A stretch of DNA of 43,067 bases from an uncultured Chlorobiaceae bacterium. GTDB lineage: Bacteria > Bacteroidota > Chlorobiia > Chlorobiales > Chlorobiaceae. Location: assembly GCA_903851535.1 (NCBI GenBank), contig CAINOO010000023.1:1-43067 (forward strand), written 5' to 3'. The notes under the pieces are model-generated. The model was not told the origin of the DNA. It did not search any database and worked only from the letters and a program-made list of their open reading frames with translations. Made by a program: the position numbers and the translations under genes. This document shows, piece after piece, positions 36,267 to 43,067 of the stretch. Numbering within the stretch: the stretch's first letter is position 1; each line of letters starts with the position of its first letter.

Positions 36267-36944
36267 ATGAGACTTCTTATTATTGAAGATGAGCCGGGAA
36301 TAGCCGGATTCCTCCGCGACGGGCTTGAAGAAGAGTACTTTGCCGTCGATATCGCATACGACGGCAAAAGCGGGCTCGATATGGCTCTGATCAACGAGTA
36401 TGACCTGCTCATCGTTGACTGGATGATTCCTGCCCTGAGTGGTATTGAGGTCTGCCGGCAGGTACGCAAAGCTGGCAGTACGGTACCCATACTTTTTCTG
36501 ACAGCCAAGGATACTCTCGAAGATGTGGTGTTCGGCCTTGATGCAGGAGCCAATGACTACATAAAAAAACCCTTCGAGTTTGAAGAGCTGCTTGCACGCA
36601 TTCGGGTGCAGCTCCGAAATAAAACAAGCAATGACGACTCATTAAGCGCCGGAAGCCTGACCATCAACCCGGTCACGCATCAGGTATTCTGTGGTTCAAA
36701 TGAAATTACCCTTACTCCGAAGGAATTTGCCCTGCTTGAATACCTTGTACGCAATAAAGACCGGGTATGTACCAGAAGCCGAATCATTGAACATGTATGG
36801 GATATCCATTTTGATTCTGACACCTCGGTGATTGATGTCTACATCACCTTTTTGCGCAGAAAACTCGAAGCCGCAGGATGTGGAAACATCATTCAAACCA
36901 TCCGTGGAGTAGGATATATTGTTCGTGAACCAGGCGTCTCATGA
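36267..36944 (+). CDS. OmpR/PhoB-family response regulator
   Basis: The 225-residue regulator has a receiver domain (1-115) with E7-D8-E9, phospho-acceptor D51 in LLIVDWMIPALSG, FLTAKD and KPFEFEELLARI. The C-terminal winged helix (about 128-222) has LTPKEFALLEYLVRNKDRVCTRSRIIEHVW and the RRKLEAAG...IQTIRGVGYIV ending. It resembles CusR/QseB/PmrA-type regulators. Its stop overlaps the kinase start (ATGA). The TTAAG half-sites at 35582-35619 are its likely binding sites (inference). Confidence 0.95.
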   Translation: MRLLIIEDEPGIAGFLRDGLEEEYFAVDIAYDGKSGLDMALINEYDLLIVDWMIPALSGIEVCRQVRKAGSTVPILFLTAKDTLEDVVFGLDAGANDYIKKPFEFEELLARIRVQLRNKTSNDDSLSAGSLTINPVTHQVFCGSNEITLTPKEFALLEYLVRNKDRVCTRSRIIEHVWDIHFDSDTSVIDVYITFLRRKLEAAGCGNIIQTIRGVGYIVREPGVS

Positions 36945-38431
36945 TTATGATGATGAAAAATTCTGCAAAAAAAAGCCACTCTTTCTTTAAAGAGTGGTCA
37001 GTCATGAGTTTGCGAAACCGCATCGCCTTTTACTATACCATCACAACAGCAGTTTTAATAGCCCTGGTCTTTGCGATTATCTACTTCACCGTTGAGCGTA
37101 TCGTTTACAAGCAATTCGATGATGAGATAAAAAAAGAAGTTTCAGAAATCCTTTCGAACTCAAATATATCAACCCATGATTTTAAAGGGTTTGAAAGCTT
37201 TCAGAACCGCGACATTGATGCAGGCGACAATGACAGTGACAATGATTCGATAAAGAAAAAAAAGGTAAATGTTGATACAGAATTTATACAACTGGTCGAC
37301 AGTACCGGACAGGTCATCAATAAATCATCCAGTCTTTCCTGGTGTGTCCTTGCATTTAATCCGAACCAGGCAGGCTCCGCCTACTTCAACAGCAATTTCG
37401 GTGGTTCAATGGTCCGGCAGGCACAGGTACCTCTTATCAATAAACAGGGGGTAACCCTGGGTTATCTTATTGTCGCCGTTCCCCTGAAAAACGCCATGAT
37501 CGTTTTACACGACCTGCATGATATCTTTTTCTTTTCATTTCCGGTCATCATTCTGACGCTGTTTATGCTGACCCGCCTGATTGCTGGCAAGAGCATAAGG
37601 CCCATTGAAAAGGTTATTGCCACGGCCGAAAATATAACACAGGTCCATCTCGATCAGCGCATTCCACTTCCCTATCATCATGACGAATTGTATCGGCTCT
37701 CAGCAACCTTCAATGCACTGCTCGACAGGATGCAGGATGCTTTTCAGCGTGAAAAACACTTTACAGCCAACGCTTCACACGAGCTGAAAACACCGCTTGC
37801 CATAGTCAAAGGTACCCTTGAAGTACTGATTCGCAAACCAAGGGAGAGAGAGCATTATGAAACGAGAGTTCACTCCTGCCTGAAGGAGTTGGACCGTATG
37901 GCACGCCTGATCGACCAGTTACTCATGATTGCCCGTTACGAAAGCAACAAGATCCAGCCACACATTGAGAGTGTAGAGCTTTCGGGGCATCTTGGTGGCA
38001 TTATTGAAAGAATGCTGGCAACGGCAAGTACAAAAGATATTTCGATCATTATCGACAAAACAGAAAACGCGCGGGTTGCAGCCGATCCGGGAATGCTTGA
38101 GATGATCTTCGAAAACATTCTCTCCAATGCCATCAAATACTCTCCAACCAGTTCCTCAATAACCGTAGCAGTACAACGCAAGGCCAATACAATTCTCTGC
38201 ACCATCAGCGATCAGGGAATCGGCATTCCAGCGGAGAAACTCAATGCCATTTTTGAGCGCTTTTACCGTGTCGATGAATCCAGAAATGCAGGCACAGGGG
38301 GGTTTGGCCTGGGACTCTCTATCGTAAAAAAACTTGCCGATCTTCAGCACATTAAAGTAGGAGTTACCAGCGAAACAAACAGGGGGACAACCTTTTCCCT
38401 CTCCTTTCCAATCGGAGAGGCTAACTGCTGA
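36941..38431 (+). CDS. Membrane sensor histidine kinase
   Basis: The 496-residue kinase has a first membrane segment (about 28-50) and a periplasmic domain (about 50-185) with an acidic run at 91-105 (DIDAGDNDSDND). A second membrane segment (about 195-215) leads to a HAMP region, HisKA with H280 in NASHELKTPLAIVKG, and the HATPase boxes ENILSNAIKYSP, DQGIGIP, FERFYRVD and GGFGLGLSI. It should phosphorylate the regulator encoded just upstream. The ATG at 36941 overlaps the regulator stop; several further ATGs follow at once. The 3' end overlaps the convergent radical SAM gene by 11 bases. Confidence 0.95.
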   Translation: MIMMMKNSAKKSHSFFKEWSVMSLRNRIAFYYTITTAVLIALVFAIIYFTVERIVYKQFDDEIKKEVSEILSNSNISTHDFKGFESFQNRDIDAGDNDSDNDSIKKKKVNVDTEFIQLVDSTGQVINKSSSLSWCVLAFNPNQAGSAYFNSNFGGSMVRQAQVPLINKQGVTLGYLIVAVPLKNAMIVLHDLHDIFFFSFPVIILTLFMLTRLIAGKSIRPIEKVIATAENITQVHLDQRIPLPYHHDELYRLSATFNALLDRMQDAFQREKHFTANASHELKTPLAIVKGTLEVLIRKPREREHYETRVHSCLKELDRMARLIDQLLMIARYESNKIQPHIESVELSGHLGGIIERMLATASTKDISIIIDKTENARVAADPGMLEMIFENILSNAIKYSPTSSSITVAVQRKANTILCTISDQGIGIPAEKLNAIFERFYRVDESRNAGTGGFGLGLSIVKKLADLQHIKVGVTSETNRGTTFSLSFPIGEANC

Positions 38432-39395
38432 AGCCACTTTTTTCCGCCGTACCAGAATCGCCCTGCTTCATCACCCAGTAGGGCTCTCCGCCATGATCGA
38501 CCAGCTTGAAGTTACCGATGAGCATAAACACTCGCATGATGTCGTCAGCTTTATACTCCTCGCCTGGAAAACAGTCCGCAATGGCTTTGTGAAGTTCACG
38601 CTGTTGCACCGGATGACGGGTGATGATGGCGGTGACAGCCTCAAGCATGTCTGGAGCGTTGCGAAGATCCATATTGCCTTTGAGCGGATGAACCACTGTC
38701 GTAACCTCTGAAAGAATGGAAATTGCCCGCTCAATGCGATCATGGGTGGGCAGGTGCACCTCCTGCTCGGGAGCTGGCCTGGTTGGCAGCACAAGGTGAA
38801 CCATATCAGGGTTAATCTCTTTAAGCACGACCGCAAGATCACGAAGCGCTTCGTCGGAGTCATTGATACCGCCAAGCAGCATCACCTCAATCCAGAGCCG
38901 CCCTTTGAACTCTTTGCGAAAGGTCACAAGCCCCTCGACATGCTGGCGAAAGGACAGTCCTTCGGCAGGACGACCAATCTCTGCATGAAGGGCTTCCGAA
39001 CCGGCATTAAGCGACGGAAGCACCGCGTCAGCCTGAAGCAGCTCTTCGCGCACCTCTTGCAGATAGAGAAGCGAACCGTTGGTGATGACGGCAACAGGAG
39101 TCGTCGTGAGCTTTTTCACCTCCGCTATCAGCCAGCCAATACCCTTGTAGAGCATGGTTTCGCCGGAACCAACAAAGGTGATCCAGTCAATCCCCTTGTT
39201 GATTGCAAGAGCCTCACGGATTTCGCCAAGAATCTCCTCACGAGGGAAAAACTCCTGCCGCTCCGTGACAAATTTTCTTGTCTTTCCCAACTGACAGTAG
39301 AGGCAATTCCATGTACAGCTTTTCGGAGGAAGCAGATCAACACCAAGTGACTGGCCAAGCCGTTTGGAGGAGAGTGGCCCAAAAACGTATTTCAT
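38421..39395 (-). CDS. Radical SAM protein, COG0731-like
   Basis: The 324-residue protein begins MKYVFGPLSSKRLGQSLGVD and has the cluster motif C27-x3-C31-x2-C34 (SCTWNCLYCQLG), followed by VGSGETMLYKGIGWL for SAM binding. The start and motif are typical of the Fe-S oxidoreductase group related to wybutosine-synthesis radical SAM proteins. The bacterial members have no agreed function. The C-terminal 70 residues form a winged-helix-like domain. Its 3' end overlaps the kinase gene by 11 bases. Confidence 0.88.
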   Translation of the reverse strand: MKYVFGPLSSKRLGQSLGVDLLPPKSCTWNCLYCQLGKTRKFVTERQEFFPREEILGEIREALAINKGIDWITFVGSGETMLYKGIGWLIAEVKKLTTTPVAVITNGSLLYLQEVREELLQADAVLPSLNAGSEALHAEIGRPAEGLSFRQHVEGLVTFRKEFKGRLWIEVMLLGGINDSDEALRDLAVVLKEINPDMVHLVLPTRPAPEQEVHLPTHDRIERAISILSEVTTVVHPLKGNMDLRNAPDMLEAVTAIITRHPVQQRELHKAIADCFPGEEYKADDIMRVFMLIGNFKLVDHGGEPYWVMKQGDSGTAEKSGFSS

Positions 39396-39417
39396 AGTTG
39401 GTTATTCCATTTTACCA

Positions 39418-40776
39418 TCAGCCAGCCTTCGCGGTAACGGCGAATTCCGACATTTTCGCTTTACTCTCGGCCTCAAAAGCCTCCCTCGAAATATGGGGAA
39501 GCAAGAGGCTTGATGCCGTAAAAGCAAGGATCTCAATAACAAATATCACGGCATAGGCCAACATGTGGTTGCCGGACAAGGTATAGATCACATCGCGGAT
39601 CACACCAGCGCCGGAATGACCGATAAAGATTGCAAGGCTCTGAGCGGTGCCCCAGAGACCAATATAGATCCCGCTGCGACCTGCTGTCATGTTCATCATC
39701 ATCGAAATGTTGGAAACGCTTGCCGCACCGAGGCCCATACCAGTCACGACAAGACCGACGCGAAGCAGTGACTGATCGTGCATGAAACCTGCGGCAATGA
39801 TGACGGCGAATCCTATAGCACTGAACGTATTACCGAAATAGGCACCCCGCTTGAAGCCGATCCGTGAAAGCAGAAAGCCGGTAACAAGCATGAAAATAAG
39901 TTGAGTACCGCCCATCATCGGCTTGAAGAGCTTGGTCGTTTCTGAAACCTTCATCCCGAAAACTTCCGCACCAAAAGGATCCATGACAACTTCGTTGGCG
40001 AAGAGCGCAAAGATGGAGATGAAAATGTAGAAAGCGAACTGCAGCGTCCTCGGCGACGAAGAGAGCAGGCGCACCGACTGGGCAAAGCTGATGCTGTGCT
40101 TTCCCTTGCCCTGAGCGGCCTCCGCATTGCGGTTTTCTACACCGAGAATGGCTATAAGCCCTAAACAGAGTGTGATAAGACCGCCAATTTCAGCCACCTG
40201 CGTCAGCCTTTCAGGAGTAAAAACCTTCAGATAATTGCCGATGTTCCAATTCGAAATGATAGCAGTCAGAACCATGAGGGTCCAGCTCGCTCCGGTTATC
40301 TTGCCAATATGCTCTTCAGGTACGACATCGGCAATCAGTGCATAATAGGCCGTGGTGGCGACCTGCAGACCGAAACCAAACAGGAGGAAAATAAAGGCAA
40401 GCTTCCATAAACCGATATCGGTCAGGAGAGCTGGCAGCATCTCGGAAAAGGCTGTCCCGCCTATCTTCACTTCGTAGGCCGTCGTCGGTGAAAGTATGAA
40501 GGCGACAACGCAGCTCAACAGCCCGAGAAGAATGTAGGGTGTCCTGTGATAACCGAAAATACTGAATCGGTCCGACATGTTGCCAATCCATACCTTGACG
40601 CCGAAAATAGCCAGAAGCTCCTTAAGGCTGATAAGCCCTAACGCAATAGTTGCCGGCAGCAGGAGTTCCTTGATCATGACCCGGTTCAGGATATCCTGAA
40701 TGAAGCCGAGCATGAGGCCGAAACCCATCTGGAACATACAAAGACGTACCAGATTCAATGTCTTCACGATCTTCAT
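39418..40776 (-). CDS. BCD/PucC-family MFS transporter (bacteriochlorophyll-associated)
   Basis: The 452-residue protein has twelve hydrophobic segments and the PucC/LhaA-type start LNLVRLCMFQMGFGLMLGFIQDILNRVMIKEL, with VWIGNMSDRFSIFGYHRTPYILLG after the third. The BCD branch of the major facilitator superfamily is linked to (bacterio)chlorophyll delivery or light-harvesting assembly. In green sulfur bacteria several copies occur (family knowledge), so it supports the host assignment. It lies 22 bases after the start side of the radical SAM gene, on the same strand. Confidence 0.9.
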   Translation of the reverse strand: MKIVKTLNLVRLCMFQMGFGLMLGFIQDILNRVMIKELLLPATIALGLISLKELLAIFGVKVWIGNMSDRFSIFGYHRTPYILLGLLSCVVAFILSPTTAYEVKIGGTAFSEMLPALLTDIGLWKLAFIFLLFGFGLQVATTAYYALIADVVPEEHIGKITGASWTLMVLTAIISNWNIGNYLKVFTPERLTQVAEIGGLITLCLGLIAILGVENRNAEAAQGKGKHSISFAQSVRLLSSSPRTLQFAFYIFISIFALFANEVVMDPFGAEVFGMKVSETTKLFKPMMGGTQLIFMLVTGFLLSRIGFKRGAYFGNTFSAIGFAVIIAAGFMHDQSLLRVGLVVTGMGLGAASVSNISMMMNMTAGRSGIYIGLWGTAQSLAIFIGHSGAGVIRDVIYTLSGNHMLAYAVIFVIEILAFTASSLLLPHISREAFEAESKAKMSEFAVTAKAG

Positions 40777-40861
40777 AACGCAGAACTAATGATTTCGGAA
40801 ATACCGGACGGCTTGCACTCGGCGCGAACGAATGGCACGCAATATAACAAAAAAGCCGTGA

Positions 40862-43067
40862 TCATTCCCGGCGCTTATCCTCCATTCCGCCCGAAATTCT
40901 TGCCGCAAGACCGGTCAAGCGTTGCGAAGAGCGCTTGTTGCCAATGGCCATGGCAAGCGCCTGTGGGTCACCGATAATCATCACCAGTTTTTTTGCCCTT
41001 GTCACGGCCGTATAGATGAGGTTTCGTTCAAGAAGGGTAAAATGGTGCATGGAGAGCGGTATGACAACCGCGGGGTACTCAGACCCCTGACTTTTATGAA
41101 TGGTAATAGCGTAAGCAAGGGCAATTTCATCAAGCTCGCCAGACTCATAGAGCACCTCCCGGCCATCGTACTCCACCTGCAGCGTACTCTCCTCCTCGTC
41201 AACCCGTGTAATGCGCCCGATATCACCGTTAAAGACCTCCTTGTCGTAGTTGTTGACCATCTGGATCACCTTGTCGCCCTCCGAGTATGTAGTCTCAAAC
41301 CGCACAATTTTCCTTGCCGCATGAGGGTTCAGACTCTGCTGAAGGAGCGTGTTGAGCGCTTTGGTGCCCAGCGTCCCCTTGTTCATCGGTGTCAAAACCT
41401 GTATATCACAAAGGGGATCCATACCGAATCGGGCCGGAATTCGATCAGCAACCACAAGCAGCAGCCTTCGCAGAATATCAGCCGTACTGCCGGATGAAAC
41501 CACATAAAAATCGGAAAGCTCCGCCGCGCCCTCATCAGCCACTCCAGCCTTGGGAGAGGGAAGGGGCAACTCCCCGCAATTGATGCGGTGCGCATTGACA
41601 ATAATCATGGACGATTGGGCCTGCCGGAAAATCTCCGTCAAACGCACCACAGGGAGCACACCCGAATTGATCATATCAGCCAAGACAAATCCCGGGCCAA
41701 CCGGAGGAAGCTGGTCAACATCACCGGCAATAATGAGCGCTGAACGGGTGGAGATCGCCGCCAGCAAGCGATTCATCAGCACCACATCAATCATGGAGGC
41801 CTCATCAACAATAACCAAATCGGCCTCAAGAGGATACGAGCTGCCCCGCCTGAAATCACGGGCATGGGGATCATACTCAAGCAGACGGTGGATGGTTTTT
41901 GCCTCCATCCCGGTTGCTTCAGAAAGCCGTTTGGCCGCCCTCCCGGTGGGGGCACAAAGGAGCACCTTCAGCTCCTCCGTCTCAAGAATATCAAGAATCG
42001 TGTTGATGATGGTTGTCTTGCCTACGCCAGGTCCGCCGGTAATGACCGTCAACTTGCTTAACAGCGCAAGCGCCACAGCACTCCGCTGCGACTCCGACAG
42101 CTCAATGGCCGACTCCTTCTCCGCCGCAGGAATAACCGTTGCCAAATCAAGCGTTCCCCAGGGAAGCGTACCCGGCATAATCCGGCCAATGCTTTTGGCA
42201 ACTCCCCTCTCCGCACGAAAGAGAGAGCGCAAGTAATAACTCCTTGCGCCCTCATCCTCAACAGCCACGACGGTGCCGATGGAGAGTTCCTGCGCAAGAG
42301 CCTCTTCAAGCACCGGTTCAGGAATAGTGAGCAGCCTCCGGCAGGCAGCAAGCAGCATCGACTCAGGAACCCGGCAATGCCCCTCAAGCGAAAGCTCCTG
42401 AAGCGCATGGCCAATCCCTGCCCGGGCCCGCAACGGAGAGTCAACCGGAATACCGATGTTTCGGGCAATCTGATCGGCACTTTTGAAACCGATTCCGGGT
42501 ATATCGTGGACAAGGCGGTAGGGATTGGCACTCACCATCGCCACTGCATCATCACCATAGAGACGAAAAATCCGGGCGATGCGCGACGTGCTCACCCCAT
42601 GAGAGTGAAGAAAGAGCATAATTTTTTTAACCGCTCTCTGCTCCGCCCATGCCGCAACAATCTGGCTCATCTTTTTTTTGCCGATGCCGGGAAGTCCCAG
42701 CAGTTGCTCCGGATGATCCTCAATAACCGTGAAAACCTCCATGCCATAAGCCTTGAGCAGCACCTTCGCCAGATGGGGGCCAATCCCCTTCACCATACCG
42801 GAAGTGAGATATTTCGTCATCCCCTCAAGCGTATCAGGAGGGATAACTCCGAGAGTGGTCGCCTTGAACTGCAAACCCCAGGTCTTGTCGTTATGCCAGC
42901 AACCAACCGCCTCAACATGCTGCCCAAGGTTGACCGCAGCAACATAACCCACCACCGTCACCGCATCACGTCCCTCTTGTCCGCCAAGACGCAGAACACT
43001 GAACCCCGACGATTCGCTGAAAAAGCTCACCTTTTCGACAATGCCGGTAATGCGCTCCTCGCCGGGA
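40862..43067 (-). CDS. recD2: RecD-like DNA helicase RecD2, 5' end beyond the window
   Basis: The frame stays open to the window edge. A GTG at 43030 could be taken as a start, but the upstream codons read GEERITGIVEKV, which matches the usual RecD2 N-terminus, so the gene continues outside. The protein has an N-terminal OB-like part, tandem helix-hairpin-helix segments (GIGPHLAKVLLKAYG, LPGIGKKKMSQIVAAW, IPGIGFKSADQIA), Walker A ITGGPGVGKTTII, Walker B VDEASMID, GDVDQLPPVGPG, ITIHKSQGSEYPAVV and YTAVTRAKKLV. It is an SF1B 5'-3' helicase. The long N-terminal region separates it from RecBCD-type RecD. Confidence 0.94.
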   Translation of the reverse strand, partial: PGEERITGIVEKVSFFSESSGFSVLRLGGQEGRDAVTVVGYVAAVNLGQHVEAVGCWHNDKTWGLQFKATTLGVIPPDTLEGMTKYLTSGMVKGIGPHLAKVLLKAYGMEVFTVIEDHPEQLLGLPGIGKKKMSQIVAAWAEQRAVKKIMLFLHSHGVSTSRIARIFRLYGDDAVAMVSANPYRLVHDIPGIGFKSADQIARNIGIPVDSPLRARAGIGHALQELSLEGHCRVPESMLLAACRRLLTIPEPVLEEALAQELSIGTVVAVEDEGARSYYLRSLFRAERGVAKSIGRIMPGTLPWGTLDLATVIPAAEKESAIELSESQRSAVALALLSKLTVITGGPGVGKTTIINTILDILETEELKVLLCAPTGRAAKRLSEATGMEAKTIHRLLEYDPHARDFRRGSSYPLEADLVIVDEASMIDVVLMNRLLAAISTRSALIIAGDVDQLPPVGPGFVLADMINSGVLPVVRLTEIFRQAQSSMIIVNAHRINCGELPLPSPKAGVADEGAAELSDFYVVSSGSTADILRRLLLVVADRIPARFGMDPLCDIQVLTPMNKGTLGTKALNTLLQQSLNPHAARKIVRFETTYSEGDKVIQMVNNYDKEVFNGDIGRITRVDEEESTLQVEYDGREVLYESGELDEIALAYAITIHKSQGSEYPAVVIPLSMHHFTLLERNLIYTAVTRAKKLVMIIGDPQALAMAIGNKRSSQRLTGLAARISGGMEDKRRE

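Noticed and set aside
43028-43030. GTG at 43030 as the RecD2 start
   Set aside because: Upstream codons to the window edge match the usual RecD2 N-terminus, so this valine is internal.

Overview
The window looks like chromosomal DNA of a green sulfur bacterium (Chlorobiaceae, Chlorobium/Pelodictyon type). This is inferred from gene content, not from a search: a thioredoxin-reductase-type ferredoxin-NADP reductase next to menA, an LDH-like malate dehydrogenase, and a PucC/BCD-type transporter of the kind found in bacteriochlorophyll-containing bacteria. Base composition is moderate and Shine-Dalgarno sites are often weak. No tRNA, rRNA, CRISPR array or insertion sequence was found.

Layout. 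(1) 1-2715: 5' part of mutS (minus), divergent from rplU-rpmA and mdh (plus), with clear hairpin terminators after rpmA and mdh. (2) 2736-8330, minus strand: a tight six-gene run, four-Cys protein - FNR - menA - aguB - Ste24-like CAAX protease - aguA, ending at a bidirectional terminator shared with mdh. (3) 8331-8732: the only stretch over 300 bases without a credible gene. (4) 8733-33684, plus strand: about 25 kb of extracellular polysaccharide genes of the Wzx/Wzy-dependent type. They comprise an initiating phosphoglycosyltransferase (PGT), WecG/TagA-type, GT2, GT4 and GT8 glycosyltransferases, two hexapeptide acetyltransferases, a Wza-like export lipoprotein, a Wzc-like chain-length protein, a Wzy/WaaL-like membrane protein, VanZ-like and PAP2 proteins, a SPASM-like radical SAM enzyme, an acyltransferase-3 protein and a Wzx-like flippase. 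(5) 33773-43067: hisF, ppk2 (minus), a DUF4405-response regulator-histidine kinase operon, a radical SAM protein (minus), a BCD-type MFS transporter (minus) and recD2 (minus, 5' end outside the window).

The most unusual part is 8733-15066. A complete partner-switching set (REC-PAS-PP2C phosphatase, two STAS proteins, an RsbW-like kinase) is interleaved with three proteins that carry related PGT domains. Only the middle one (11779-12498) keeps the catalytic Asp-Glu pair. The two flanking ones are degenerate PGT domains fused to a WecG-type glycosyltransferase (10430-11773) and to a nucleotidyltransferase-like plus left-handed beta-helix protein (12878-14257). No sigma factor or classical anti-sigma target is present. 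I infer that the partner switch controls polymer initiation post-translationally, perhaps through the pseudo-PGT proteins. Downstream, the Wzc-like protein also appears to have lost its ATP-binding lysine, so several steps of this pathway seem to use catalytically dead paralogues as scaffolds or regulators.

A second regulatory point is upstream of the DUF4405-regulator-kinase operon. Three TTAAG half-sites lie in one helical phase next to a candidate promoter, and the kinase has an acidic D/N-rich periplasmic loop. This suggests an autoregulated PmrA/QseB-like two-component system.
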